Of a stretch of 64,000 bases of DNA, positions 38,122 through 46,553 are shown piece after piece. Both the position numbers and the translations under genes were made by a program. A model generated the notes under the pieces. The model did not search any database and was not told where the DNA came from. It saw nothing but the letters and a program-made list of their open reading frames with translations. The DNA lies in the NCBI RefSeq assembly GCF_003955685.1, contig NZ_RXHJ01000014.1, positions 45,263 to 109,262 of the forward strand, in the 5' to 3' direction. This DNA comes from Corynebacterium hylobatis. GTDB taxonomy: Bacteria; Actinomycetota; Actinomycetes; Mycobacteriales; Mycobacteriaceae. Positions within the stretch are counted from its first letter, which is position 1. The number at the start of each line of letters is the position of its first letter.

Positions 38122-38568
38122 CTACTGCTGGTCTGCCTGGCTGGCGGCACGACGCAGCGCGTCGATGTCCACTTCGGGGGTTTCGGCGGGGGCACCGCAG
38201 TTGCAGTTTTCACCACAGCCGTGGGAGTCCTCCGCCTCGGCGTCGAGAAGCGAGGCCTTCTGCGCACCGACGTGGGCACCCAGGCTCATGGCCACCAGGG
38301 CGACGAGGATGGTGAAGAGCGTGAAGAGCCACATCCAACCCCCCGAGACCAGGCCGATGAGGCCACCGAAGAGGAGGGCCACGCCACCGAAGGTCCAGAC
38401 CGGGCCGGCGGCGGAGTGCGCGGCCCGCCACGTCTCCTCCGATTTGCGGACCTCGGGGATCCGCATACCGATGATCGAGTTGCCCGGCAGCTTCTTCGTC
38501 CAGGAGACCACTCCGAACAACAGCAGGCACAGGGCGAGGATGATCAGAACCAAAGCGATGACCGTCAT
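38122..38568 (-). CDS. SdpI-like membrane protein
   Basis: A 148-residue protein with three to four hydrophobic helices. The SdpI/YhfL-type motif is SWTKKLPGNSIIGMRIPEVRKSEETWRAAHSAAGPVW (about residues 22-58). The SdpI family was defined by immunity to a Bacillus toxin, but most relatives, including this one, have no known toxin partner. A cysteine cluster near the end (HGCGENCNCG) might bind metal. It sits upstream of the trp promoter and divergent from the symporter. Confidence 0.82.
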   Translation of the reverse strand: MTVIALVLIILALCLLLFGVVSWTKKLPGNSIIGMRIPEVRKSEETWRAAHSAAGPVWTFGGVALLFGGLIGLVSGGWMWLFTLFTILVALVAMSLGAHVGAQKASLLDAEAEDSHGCGENCNCGAPAETPEVDIDALRRAASQADQQ

Positions 38569-38605
38569 AACGGGTCAGTCTATCCGGTGCAGTAGATTTT
38601 CTGGT

Positions 38606-39820
38606 ATGGACCTCAAGCGCCTCACCTCATCGCTGCTGTTCTGGGTGGTCGTCGCGATCATCCTGGGCATCATCTGCAGCCTCTTCTTCCCGGAATGGTT
38701 GGCCCGGGTTTTCATCACCTTCAACAGCCTCTTCGGCGGTTTCCTCGGATTCTTCGTCCCTGTACTCATCTTCGCCCTGATCACTCCCGCGATCGGGGGC
38801 CTGGGCCGGGGGGCCGGGAAGTGGTTGGCCATCACCACCGCCATCGCCTACGCCTCGACGATCCTGTCGGGTCTGCTCGGCTACGCGGTCGCGGTCGGTC
38901 TCTTCCCCAGCCTGCTGGCGGGGCAGACAGTGAACACCGTCGAGGAGTCGGAGTCGGCCCTCACCAGCTACTTCTCCATCGAGATGCCGCCACCCTTCGA
39001 GATCATGACCGCCCTGCTGCTGGCCTTCTGCCTGGGTGTGGCCATGACGGTGGTCAAGTCCGACACCATGTACGCGCTCAGCCGGGATCTGGAGCGGGTG
39101 GTCATGAAGGTGATCTCCGCCTTCGTCATACCGCTGCTGCCGGTGTTCATCTTCGGCATGTTCCTCTCCCTGGGCATGGACGGCAACCTCGGCGCGACGA
39201 TGGTGGCCTTCGGCAAGGTGATCGTGGTCGCCGTGGTCATGACCTTCATCTTCCTTGCCGTGCTCTTCGGGGTTGCGGGTGCCGTCGCGAAGGTGAACCC
39301 CTTCGTGGCCTTCAAGAACATGCTGCCCGCCTACGCCACCGCGCTGGGCACCTCCTCCTCCGCCGCGACGATCCCGGTCAGCTACAAGTCCACCCTGCGC
39401 AACCGGGTCGACCCCAACGTCGCCGGTTTCGTCATCCCGCTGTGCGCGACCATCCACCTCGGCGGCTCGATGATGAAGATCGTCCTCTTCGCCTTCGCCA
39501 TCGTCCAGATGGCCGGCATCGAGGTCTCCCCGGGCATGGCCATCGGCTTCCTGCTCATGCTCGGCGTGACCATGATCGCGGCCCCCGGTGTGCCGGGTGG
39601 GGCCATCATGGCCGCCGTCGGTCTGCTCTCCTCCATGCTGGGCTTCACCGACGCCCAGGTGGCGCTGATGATCGCCGCCTACATCGCCATCGACTCCTTC
39701 GGCACCGCCGCCAACGTCACCGGTGACGGCGCGATCGCGCTGATCATCAACCGCTTCGCCAAGGGGAAGATCAACAAGGTCCGTGAGGTCGAGACCGTCG
39801 AGCCTGAGCCCGTACAGTAG
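38606..39820 (+). CDS. Dicarboxylate/amino acid:cation symporter (DAACS family)
   Basis: A 404-residue transporter with the DAACS fold: serine-rich re-entrant loop LGTSSSAATIPVSYKSTLRNRVD, VIPLCATIHLGGSMMKIVLFAFAIVQMAG and the C-terminal IAAYIAIDSFGTAANVTGDGAIALIINRF. Substrates in this family are glutamate, C4-dicarboxylates or serine/threonine; the sequence alone does not decide. Its place beside the trp operon resembles the C. glutamicum order, but a role in tryptophan uptake is not supported by the motifs. The start is ATG at 38606; a strong terminator follows. Confidence 0.88.
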   Translation: MDLKRLTSSLLFWVVVAIILGIICSLFFPEWLARVFITFNSLFGGFLGFFVPVLIFALITPAIGGLGRGAGKWLAITTAIAYASTILSGLLGYAVAVGLFPSLLAGQTVNTVEESESALTSYFSIEMPPPFEIMTALLLAFCLGVAMTVVKSDTMYALSRDLERVVMKVISAFVIPLLPVFIFGMFLSLGMDGNLGATMVAFGKVIVVAVVMTFIFLAVLFGVAGAVAKVNPFVAFKNMLPAYATALGTSSSAATIPVSYKSTLRNRVDPNVAGFVIPLCATIHLGGSMMKIVLFAFAIVQMAGIEVSPGMAIGFLLMLGVTMIAAPGVPGGAIMAAVGLLSSMLGFTDAQVALMIAAYIAIDSFGTAANVTGDGAIALIINRFAKGKINKVREVETVEPEPVQ

Positions 39821-39839
39821 CTCTCCCCATACTCCTCCA

Positions 39840-39868
39840 GGACCGCGAGTTTCTCGCGGTCCTTTTCT
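39840..39868 (+). terminator. Terminator of the DAACS symporter gene
   Basis: GGACCGCGAG-TTT-CTCGCGGTCC followed by TTTTCTTT, 20 bases past the stop codon. A textbook intrinsic terminator. Confidence 0.95.
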
Positions 39869-39877
39869 TTGTTCGCC

Positions 39878-40228
39878 CTATTCCCCGCGGATCGTGCACC
39901 CGCTCGGGCCGTCCCAGCTCGGGTAGATGGGCTGGACATCACCGGGGCCCGGCACCCGGAGCAGGTTGACCGAGGTGTAGAGCGCGGGTACGTCGGCGGT
40001 GTTCTCGATGGCCTGCAGTTTCACGGCGGCGTCGTGGAACTCCCGCAGCTGCTCGGGATCGTGGTTCCACACCCGGTGGATCTGCTCGTCCATCTCGAAG
40101 ATGAGCCAGTGCCCGTCCTGTCCGAGGACGGTGATCTGTTTGATCTCGCCGGGCTTTTTCCAGGACAGCCCGGCCTGGATCCAGTGGACGGCATGGCCGG
40201 GACGGTAGTTGGTGCATCGGTGGTGCAT
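39878..40228 (-). CDS. Hypothetical protein
   Basis: A 116-residue protein (HHRCTNYRPGHAVHWIQAGLSWKKPGEIKQITVLGQDGHWLIFEMDEQIHRVWNHDPEQLREF...). It looks soluble with a beta-rich first half and a helix around residues 57-78. GGGGAG precedes the ATG at 40228. I do not recognise the family; there is no clear operon partner. The open frame continues upstream antisense to the Rieske gene, which I consider non-coding. Confidence 0.7.
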   Translation of the reverse strand: MHHRCTNYRPGHAVHWIQAGLSWKKPGEIKQITVLGQDGHWLIFEMDEQIHRVWNHDPEQLREFHDAAVKLQAIENTADVPALYTSVNLLRVPGPGDVQPIYPSWDGPSGCTIRGE

Positions 40229-40429
40229 GGGAGTTCTCCCCGTGATCGCATGTTTCCCGCACCGGTTCCTCCGGTGGGGCGGATCTTCCCTCGAGGGCAC
40301 CGGTGGGCGATTCCACGGTTGCCAGTCAGCGTGTCGGGGGGCTTGTCGCTGAGCTTCTGGATCCTGGGGACACGATAGCACAGATCTAGACCAAGCTGTC
40401 TGAAGGGGGAGGGCGCTACCCTGACCGGT

Positions 40430-40744
40430 ATGGAGAATTTCGTGCGCGTCGCAGCCGTGGAGGACCTCTCCCCCGGCTCCACCCTGCGGCTGGTGGATTT
40501 CGATCCGCCCGTCACCCTCGTCCGTGATCTCGGTGGTGACTTTCACGCCCTCGATGATGCCTGCCCCCACGTCGGTGCCTCCCTCGTGCGGGGTGTCATC
40601 CACGAGGACGCTGTCATCGAGTGCCCCCTCCACCACGGCCTGTGGTGCCTGCGGACGGGTGAGCCGAGGAAGTATCCGGCGCGGGTCCCGGCCACCGTCC
40701 ACCGCGTGGAGGTGCGCGACGGGGGCGTCTGGTTGTCTGTCTGA
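40430..40744 (+). CDS. Rieske-type [2Fe-2S] ferredoxin
   Basis: A 104-residue soluble Rieske protein with cluster ligands CPH at 45-47 and CPLHHG from Cys65 to His68, in the order of aromatic-ring dioxygenase ferredoxins (HALDDACPHVGASLVRG...IECPLHHGLWCLRTGEPRKYPA). It lies upstream of the aromatic catabolic genes but faces them and is separated by a strong terminator. No dioxygenase subunits or ferredoxin reductase are in the window, so its partner is unknown. Confidence 0.88.
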   Translation: MENFVRVAAVEDLSPGSTLRLVDFDPPVTLVRDLGGDFHALDDACPHVGASLVRGVIHEDAVIECPLHHGLWCLRTGEPRKYPARVPATVHRVEVRDGGVWLSV

Positions 40745-40753
40745 GAAAACAGC

Positions 40754-40791
40754 GGCACCCCGCTGAACCGGGTGTGGTTCAGCGGGGTGCC
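40754..40791 (-). terminator. Terminator between Rieske ferredoxin and flavin hydroxylase genes
   Basis: A 16-bp perfect stem (GGCACCCCGCTGAACC and its complement) with a six-base loop. On the minus strand it is followed by GCTGTTTTCTC, so it ends the hydroxylase transcript; it may also stop the Rieske transcript. Confidence 0.88.
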
Positions 40792-40806
40792 GTGTGACGG
40801 GGCGGG

Positions 40807-42699
40807 TCAGTTCTTCGTCTCCACCTTCTCACCGGCGAAGATCGGGGCGAAGAAGTCGGCCAGGCCCTGGGTGTCGGTCAGCGGCAGGACCGTGGCCACG
40901 TACTGGTCGGGGCGGACCACGACCACCGCGCCGTCGCGGCTGATGCCGCGTGCCTCGAAGATGTTCTCCTCCGGGAGCGCGGACCAGACGTTCTCGAGGT
41001 CCTTCAGCTTGTGCGGTCCGACCTTCGGCAGGAAGGCCTCGGGGGCGTCGGTGACCTCGAAGTCATGGTGGTGCTGCTGGTAGATGACCTTGACGTCGAA
41101 CCAGGCGTTCTCGTCGCCGTCGGCCGGGGTGTAGGCGCGGACCGGGGACTCCGGGGAGTTGAGCCACTCGGCCCAGTCGGTCAGCTTCGAGGGCTGACCT
41201 GCGGCCGGGGCATCGGCGAAGGCGTAGATGCGCCAGCGGCCGTCGGCACGGTGCTCGTGGCCGATGTGCAGATCGTGGGCGTCGCAGCGGCGCATCGCCC
41301 GGTAGGACTTGAAACGGCGGCCGACGGGGAAACCGGTGGCGAGATCCTGGTGTTCAGTGGTACCGGTGATGAGGTTATCCGCGTACTCCGTGAGGAAGCC
41401 GGCGGCGAACTCCTCGGCCTCGACATAGAACCTGGCGATGTCGTCCGGGTTCTCCAGCTGGTCGAGCGGGGTGGCCATGAGGGTGGACCACTCCTTGTCG
41501 AAGTTGATCAGGTTCTGAGCGGCCGGCTGACGCTCACCGTGGTAGGTGTTCAGCAGGTCGACGGGGGCACGGCCGTCGACGACGTGGCCGAGCTTCCAGC
41601 CGATGTTGAAGCCGTCCTGCATGGAGACGTTCATGCCCTGGCCGGCCTTGGCGGAGTGGGTGTGGCAGGCGTCGCCGGTGAGGAAGACGCGCGGGTGGCC
41701 CTCGTCGCCGTCGATATCGTCGAAGGCGTCGACGAGGCGGTGGCCGACCTCGTAGATGGAGTGCCAGGCGACATCCTTGACGTCCACGTAGTACGGGTGG
41801 AGGATGTCGTTCGCCTTCTTGATCACCGTCTCCAGCGGGGTCTTGCGGACAGTGCCGTGGTCGCCCTCCGGGACCATCCCGAGGTCGACGTACATGCGGA
41901 AGAGGTAGCCGCCCTCACGCGGGATGTGGAGGATGGAGCCGGCCTTGGAGTGGATGGCGCACTTGGTGCGGATGTCCGGGAAGTCGCTGTCGGCCAGCAC
42001 GTCCATGACGCCCCAGGCCTGGTTCTGCTGGTCACCCTCGAGGTGGCGGCCGATGGAGTCGCGGACGCGGGAGCGGCCGCCGTCGCTGCCGACGACATAT
42101 TTGGCGCGGACGGTGCGGATCTCCTCCGGCTGGCCGGGCATGACGCGCTTCAGCTGCACGGCGACGGGGTACTCCCCCTCGTCGGTGACCTGCAGGTCAA
42201 TGAACTCCCAGCCGTAGTCCGGCACCAGGCGGGACGGGGAACGCTGGGCGAATTCGGCGAAGTAGTCCAGCACACGGGCCTGGTTGACGATCAGGTGGGG
42301 GAACTCGGAGATCCCGAACTCATCGTCGAGGGGACGGTCGGTGCGGATGATGTTCTCGGGCTTGTCCGGGTCCTGGTTCCAGAAGGACATCTCGGTGATG
42401 CGGTAGGCCTCATCGGTGATCTCGTTGGCGAAGCCGAAGGCCTGGAAGGTCTCCACGGAACGGGCCTGGATGCCGTCCGCCTGGCCCAGTTCGAGGCGAC
42501 GGGGGCGACGTTCGATGATGCGGGTGTGGACGTCGGGGAACATGGATAGCTGGGCGGCGGCGATCATGCCGGCCGGGCCGGAGCCGACGATGAGCACGTC
42601 CATCTCGTCAGGCAGCTCCTCGGGGCGGTTGAGACCGATACCGGCGGCGTTGAGGCAGCGGGGGTTTTCGGAGACGTATCCGTAGTGGTGGAACTGCAT
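40807..42699 (-). CDS. FAD-dependent aromatic hydroxylase (phenol hydroxylase / 3-hydroxybenzoate 4-monooxygenase type)
   Basis: One-component group A flavoprotein hydroxylase of 630 residues. It has the dinucleotide-binding VLIVGSGPAGMIAAAQLSMF (about residues 34-53), ADGIQARSVETFQAFGF, the DG region VGSDGGRSRVRDSIG and the FAD-ribityl GD motif FLTGDACHTHSAKAGQGMNVSMQDGFNIGWKLGHV. The C-terminal 170 residues match the thioredoxin-like domain of phenol hydroxylase. Given the neighbours, it probably makes 3,4-dihydroxyphenylacetate from a monohydroxyphenylacetate; ortho-hydroxylation of 3-hydroxyphenylacetate would mirror 3-hydroxybenzoate 4-monooxygenase. The start is ATG at 42699 with GGAGG upstream. 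Confidence 0.88.
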   Translation of the reverse strand: MQFHHYGYVSENPRCLNAAGIGLNRPEELPDEMDVLIVGSGPAGMIAAAQLSMFPDVHTRIIERRPRRLELGQADGIQARSVETFQAFGFANEITDEAYRITEMSFWNQDPDKPENIIRTDRPLDDEFGISEFPHLIVNQARVLDYFAEFAQRSPSRLVPDYGWEFIDLQVTDEGEYPVAVQLKRVMPGQPEEIRTVRAKYVVGSDGGRSRVRDSIGRHLEGDQQNQAWGVMDVLADSDFPDIRTKCAIHSKAGSILHIPREGGYLFRMYVDLGMVPEGDHGTVRKTPLETVIKKANDILHPYYVDVKDVAWHSIYEVGHRLVDAFDDIDGDEGHPRVFLTGDACHTHSAKAGQGMNVSMQDGFNIGWKLGHVVDGRAPVDLLNTYHGERQPAAQNLINFDKEWSTLMATPLDQLENPDDIARFYVEAEEFAAGFLTEYADNLITGTTEHQDLATGFPVGRRFKSYRAMRRCDAHDLHIGHEHRADGRWRIYAFADAPAAGQPSKLTDWAEWLNSPESPVRAYTPADGDENAWFDVKVIYQQHHHDFEVTDAPEAFLPKVGPHKLKDLENVWSALPEENIFEARGISRDGAVVVVRPDQYVATVLPLTDTQGLADFFAPIFAGEKVETKN

Positions 42700-42771
42700 G
42701 GTGACCTCCTGGGGTTGGGACGAAGGGACACTGTCCCGGCTGTTTATGTGATGGGGAGCGGGGTGTAGATG

Positions 42772-42810
42772 AAATATGATCCAGATCATCTGTTGAAGTG
42801 GATCATATAT
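42772..42810. promoter_or_regulatory. Candidate GntR operator upstream of the flavin hydroxylase gene
   Basis: ATATGATCC (42774-42782) and GGATCATAT (42800-42808) form a perfect 9-bp inverted repeat with a 17-base spacer, about 75 bases upstream of the hydroxylase start. Each half contains the decamer GATCRTATWT, also found at 44290-44299. The presence of a hydroxylase-specific promoter between it and the transporter gene is implied. Confidence 0.5.
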
Positions 42811-42819
42811 GAAATCCTT

Positions 42820-44208
42820 CTATTTGGCGGAGATCTTCTCAGTCCGGTTCTGACCGAAGGTGAAATGCCCCTTCGACTGGATCTCCTCATGGTCCGGTCC
42901 CAGCGGGATTCCGGTGCGGTCCCGCAGCAGCACCGCGGCGATGAGTCCGACGGTGACCATGGTCAGCAGGTAGATGGTGACGGAGGTGGTGGTGCCGGTG
43001 GCCTCCACGAGGGCGGCCGCGATGGAGGGGGCGAAGGCACCGCCGACGATGGAACCGATTGCGTAGGTGATGGACACACCTGAGAATCGGATCGAGGCCG
43101 GGAAGAGCTCCGCGTAGGTGGCGGCCTGCTGGCCGTAGGTGAGTCCGAGGCCGACGGTCAGCAGGATGAGGGCGACGTACAGGATCGCGAGACTACCCGT
43201 GTTGACCAGCGGGAACAGGGCTGCCGCACCGATGCCCAGCGCGATGTAACCGATCAGGTAGGTGTTGCGGCGGCCGATGTGGTCGGAGACCCAGCCCGCG
43301 AGCAGAGTGAAGAACATCCAGGTGGCCGCGGAGAAGGTGACGGCCAGCAGCACCGGGCCGCGCTCCATGGCCAGGCCCTCCGGGTTGGTGGCGTAGTTCT
43401 GGATGTAGCCGCCGGTGGTCATGTAGCCCACGGTGTTCTGGCCCGCGAAGAGCAGGGCGGCGGTGATGACCAGCGGGGTGTACTTGCCGAACAGCGTCTT
43501 GACGGGGTTGGCCGTCGTACCCTTGCGCTGTGCGATCTGCGCAAACACCGGGGACTCGTCCACACCCATGCGGATGAAATAGCCGATGAAGACCAGCACG
43601 ATCGACAGCAGGAACGGCACGCGCCAGCCCCATTCGAGGAAGGCGTCACCCGGGGCGATGACGTTCATGAGGGCGAGGATGCCGGAGGAGAGCAGCAGGC
43701 CGGCGGGGACGCCGACCTGGGGGCCGGAGCCGAAGAGTCCGCGCTTGTTGTCCGGTGCATGCTCGACGGCGAGGAGGACCGCACCGCCCCACTCGCCACC
43801 AGCGGAGATGCCCTGGATGATGCGCAGCAGAATCAGCAGGATGGGGGCGAGGATGCCGACCGTCTCATAGGTCGGTAGGAGGCCGATGAGGGCGGTCGCG
43901 CCACCCATGGCGAACAGGGTCACCATGAGCACCACGCGGCGGCCGTAGCGGTCACCGAAATGACCGGCGAGGAACGCGCCGAAGGGGCGGAAGAGGAAGG
44001 ACAGGCCCACGGTGAGGAAGGCCACGATCGTCGCGCCGCCGGTGCCGAGCGGGCTGAACATGAGCTGGTTGAAGACCAGCCCTGCGGCAGCGGCGTAGAG
44101 GAAGTAGTCGTACCACTCGATGGCGGTGCCGATGGTGGTCGCGGCGACGACCCGACGTTGTTCCCGCCGTGCTGCGGCGGTCTTCTGGGGTGCGGTTGTG
44201 CTGGGCAA
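42820..44208 (-). CDS. MFS transporter, metabolite:H+ symporter (MHS) type
   Basis: A 462-residue transporter with twelve predicted helices. MHS-type motifs are TIGTAIEWYDYFLYAAAAGLVFNQLMF near the start, FLAGHFGDRYGRRVVL between helices 2 and 3, IQGISAGGEWGGAVLLAVEHAP and WVSDHIGRRNTYLIGY. The family takes up shikimate, benzoate-like acids and other carboxylates; the context suggests a hydroxyphenylacetate. The chosen start is TTG at 44208, five bases after GGGAG. Divergent from the FAH-RraA gene. Confidence 0.87.
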   Translation of the reverse strand: MPSTTAPQKTAAARREQRRVVAATTIGTAIEWYDYFLYAAAAGLVFNQLMFSPLGTGGATIVAFLTVGLSFLFRPFGAFLAGHFGDRYGRRVVLMVTLFAMGGATALIGLLPTYETVGILAPILLILLRIIQGISAGGEWGGAVLLAVEHAPDNKRGLFGSGPQVGVPAGLLLSSGILALMNVIAPGDAFLEWGWRVPFLLSIVLVFIGYFIRMGVDESPVFAQIAQRKGTTANPVKTLFGKYTPLVITAALLFAGQNTVGYMTTGGYIQNYATNPEGLAMERGPVLLAVTFSAATWMFFTLLAGWVSDHIGRRNTYLIGYIALGIGAAALFPLVNTGSLAILYVALILLTVGLGLTYGQQAATYAELFPASIRFSGVSITYAIGSIVGGAFAPSIAAALVEATGTTTSVTIYLLTMVTVGLIAAVLLRDRTGIPLGPDHEEIQSKGHFTFGQNRTEKISAK

Positions 44209-44289
44209 GGTGACTCCCGGTTGATTGTGTGGGTTGCCATAGGCGACTTCGTTATGTGAGCCGAAGCACTTGCAGGCTTGGAGCAAATG

Positions 44290-44299
44290 ATATACGATC
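44290..44299. promoter_or_regulatory. Candidate GntR operator in the divergent transporter / catabolic promoter
   Basis: ATATACGATC (complement GATCGTATAT) matches the half-sites upstream of the hydroxylase gene. It is about 50 bases before the FAH-RraA start and 80 before the transporter start, a suitable place to regulate both directions. Confidence 0.45.
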
Positions 44300-44350
44300 T
44301 AGTCAGAATTGCAAGAGCGTTCCTGATCAATCCGATAAAAAGGGGGTCCC

Positions 44351-45856
44351 GTGGCACCTATCTCCGCGTTGCCAGTGCAGCCAGGCAAGGTCATCGCCGT
44401 CCACCTGGCTTTCGAATCGCGCGCCGCCCAGCGCGGGCGTCGTCCGAAGCAGCCGTCCTACTTCATCAAGGCCACCAGTTCCCTGTCCCCCTCCGGGGCC
44501 GAGGTTGTGCGCCCTGAGGGGACCGAACTGCTGGCCTTCGAGGGTGAGATTGCGCTCATCATCGGGGAGCCCGCCCGTAACGTCCCGCTCGAGCGGGCGT
44601 GGGAGCACGTCTCCCACGTCACCGCCTCCAACGATCTGGGCATCTACGACTACCGCGCCCAGGACAAGGGCTCCAACACCCGCTCCAAGAGCCGGGACGG
44701 CTACACCCCGATCGGCCCCGAACTCATCGACGCCCGCGCCATCGACCCGAAGGCCCTGCGCCTGCGCACCTGGGTCAATGGCGAGCTCGTCCAGGAGGAC
44801 GGCACCAGTGACGAGCAGATGATCTTCCCGCTCGCCCAGTTCGTCGCCGACCTGTCCCAGCACATGACCCTGGAGACCGGGGACATCATCCTCACCGGCA
44901 CCCCGGCCGGTTCAACCGTCGTGCAGCCGGGCGACGTCATCGAGGTCGAGGTGGACGCCCCCACCGCGCCGGGCGTCCCCACCTCCGGGAAGCTGCGCAC
45001 CCCCGTGGTCTCCGGCCCCGGCGATTTCGACGGCTCCGTCGGCATGCTGCCGAACATCGACGACAAGCAGAGCGAGGAAGCCTGGGGCGACCGCGCGGCC
45101 GCCGGCCTGCCGGCGGACCCCAACGCCATCAGCGCTGAGCTGCGCGCCAAGCTGGAGGCCGCACCCACCGCCGGCCTGTCGGCCCAGCTGCGCAACCGCG
45201 GACTGAACCAGGTCGTCATCGAGGGGGTCTACCCGCAGACCCGCGGCACCAAGATGGTCGGCGTCGCCCGCACCCTGCGCTTCCTGCCGGAACGCGAGGA
45301 CCTGTTCAAGACTCACGGCGGCGGCTTCAACGCCCAGAAGCGGACCTTCGACGCTGTGAAGCCGGGTGAGGTCCTCGTCATCGAGGCCCGGCGCCAGTCC
45401 GAGTCCGGCACCATGGGCGACATCCTGGCGCTGCGCGCCAGGTTCCGCGGCGCCGCCGGCGTGGTCACTGACGGCGGCGTCCGGGACTACGAGGAGGTCA
45501 AGGAGATCGGCCTCCCGGTCTTCACCCAGGGCGCACACCCGGCGGTCCTCGGGCGTCGTCACGTGCCGTGGGACCACGACCTGGCGATCGCCTGCGGCAA
45601 CGCCACCGTGGTACCGGGTGACATCATCGTCGGCGACGATGACGGTGTCATCGTCATCCCGCGCAACCTGGCCGAGGAGGTCGCCGACGCGGCCCTGGTC
45701 AAGGAGCACGAGGATGCCTGGGTCGCCGAGCGCGTCGCCGAGGGTGGTCCCCTTGATGGCCTGTTCCCGCCGACCGGCGCCAACAAGGAGGCCTACCAGG
45801 CCTACCTCGCCGCGAACCCGGTCGAGTTCCCCACACCGGGCGGGGGAGGGAGTTGA
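44351..45856 (+). CDS. FAH-family hydrolase/isomerase fused to an RraA-like decarboxylase/aldolase (HpaG-like role)
   Basis: A 501-residue two-domain protein. Residues about 1-235 form a fumarylacetoacetase-type domain (LLAFEGEIALIIGEPARNVPLERAWEHVSHVTASNDLGIYDYR, SKSRDGYTPIGPELID, GDIILTGTPAGSTVVQPGDVIEVEV). Residues about 275-480 form an RraA/HMG-aldolase domain (SESGTMGDILALRARFRGAAGVVTDGGVRDYEEV, VVPGDIIVGDDDGVIVIP). In this pathway 5-oxopent-3-ene-1,2,5-tricarboxylate must be decarboxylated and the product isomerised, which E. coli HpaG does with two FAH domains. I infer that the RraA half does one of these steps. The start is GTG at 44351 after AAGGGGG. Confidence 0.85.
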   Translation: MAPISALPVQPGKVIAVHLAFESRAAQRGRRPKQPSYFIKATSSLSPSGAEVVRPEGTELLAFEGEIALIIGEPARNVPLERAWEHVSHVTASNDLGIYDYRAQDKGSNTRSKSRDGYTPIGPELIDARAIDPKALRLRTWVNGELVQEDGTSDEQMIFPLAQFVADLSQHMTLETGDIILTGTPAGSTVVQPGDVIEVEVDAPTAPGVPTSGKLRTPVVSGPGDFDGSVGMLPNIDDKQSEEAWGDRAAAGLPADPNAISAELRAKLEAAPTAGLSAQLRNRGLNQVVIEGVYPQTRGTKMVGVARTLRFLPEREDLFKTHGGGFNAQKRTFDAVKPGEVLVIEARRQSESGTMGDILALRARFRGAAGVVTDGGVRDYEEVKEIGLPVFTQGAHPAVLGRRHVPWDHDLAIACGNATVVPGDIIVGDDDGVIVIPRNLAEEVADAALVKEHEDAWVAERVAEGGPLDGLFPPTGANKEAYQAYLAANPVEFPTPGGGGS

Positions 45857-45859
45857 GCC

Positions 45860-46543
45860 ATGACGGAGCCTGACCGGTTGAACAAGGCCGAATACGCCTA
45901 CGTCTGGCTGCGGGACCGGATCCGCAGCCGCGAGTACGAGCCCGGCCACCGGCTGGTCCTCAGCAGCATCGCGGCCGAACTGGAGGTCAGTCCGGTACCC
46001 GTCCGCGAGGCCATCCGGCAGCTTGAGGCCGAGGGCCTGGTCACCTACGAGCGCAACGTCGGGGCGCGGGTCTCCACCCTCAACCAGGACGCCTACTTCG
46101 AGACGATGGAGACCGTCGCCCTCCTCGAGGGCCGCGCCACCGCGCTGTCCATCCCCCACCTCGGGCCGGGGCAGCTGGCCAAGGCCCGGGAGCTCAACGA
46201 GAAGATGGAGGCCACCCTCCAGGATTTCGATCCGCAGGCCTTCACCGAACTCAACCGCAAATTCCACCGGACCCTGTTCGGGGCGTGCCCGAACAAACGT
46301 CTGCTGGAGCTGCTCTACGAGGAATGGGACCGCCTGGACTACTTCCGGGACTCCACCTTCAGGTTCATCCCCCAGCGGGCCCGGTCCTCGGTCGCCGAGC
46401 ACTTCCAGCTGGTCGGACTCATCGAGGCCGGGGCGGACCCCACCTACGTGGAACAGAAGGCCCGGGACCACCGCCTGGCCACCAGCACCACCTACCGCAA
46501 CATCATCGAATCCACCGACTCCCCTTCCACCGCACACGATTAG
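45860..46543 (+). CDS. GntR family regulator, FCD (FadR C-terminal) type
   Basis: A 227-residue regulator with an N-terminal winged helix (KAEYAYVWLRDRIRSREYEPGHRLVLSSIAAELEVSPVPVREAIRQLEAEGLVTYERNVGARV, residues 9-71) and an all-helical FCD ligand-binding domain with metal-site-like ELNRKFHRTLFGACPN and a late histidine (VAEHFQLVGLIEAGADP). It is embedded in the catabolic run, three bases after the FAH-RraA gene, and probably controls it in response to a pathway acid. Confidence 0.9.
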   Translation: MTEPDRLNKAEYAYVWLRDRIRSREYEPGHRLVLSSIAAELEVSPVPVREAIRQLEAEGLVTYERNVGARVSTLNQDAYFETMETVALLEGRATALSIPHLGPGQLAKARELNEKMEATLQDFDPQAFTELNRKFHRTLFGACPNKRLLELLYEEWDRLDYFRDSTFRFIPQRARSSVAEHFQLVGLIEAGADPTYVEQKARDHRLATSTTYRNIIESTDSPSTAHD

Positions 46544-46553
46544 GAGCCACCCC

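Noticed and set aside
40229..40702. Upstream extension of the hypothetical protein at 39878-40228
   Set aside because: It runs antisense through the Rieske ferredoxin gene and has no ribosome binding site, whereas the ATG at 40228 has GGGGAG.
42820..44286. Longer transporter start at 44286
   Set aside because: The added 26 residues cover the divergent promoter and operator-like site. The TTG at 44208 with GGGAG is better placed.
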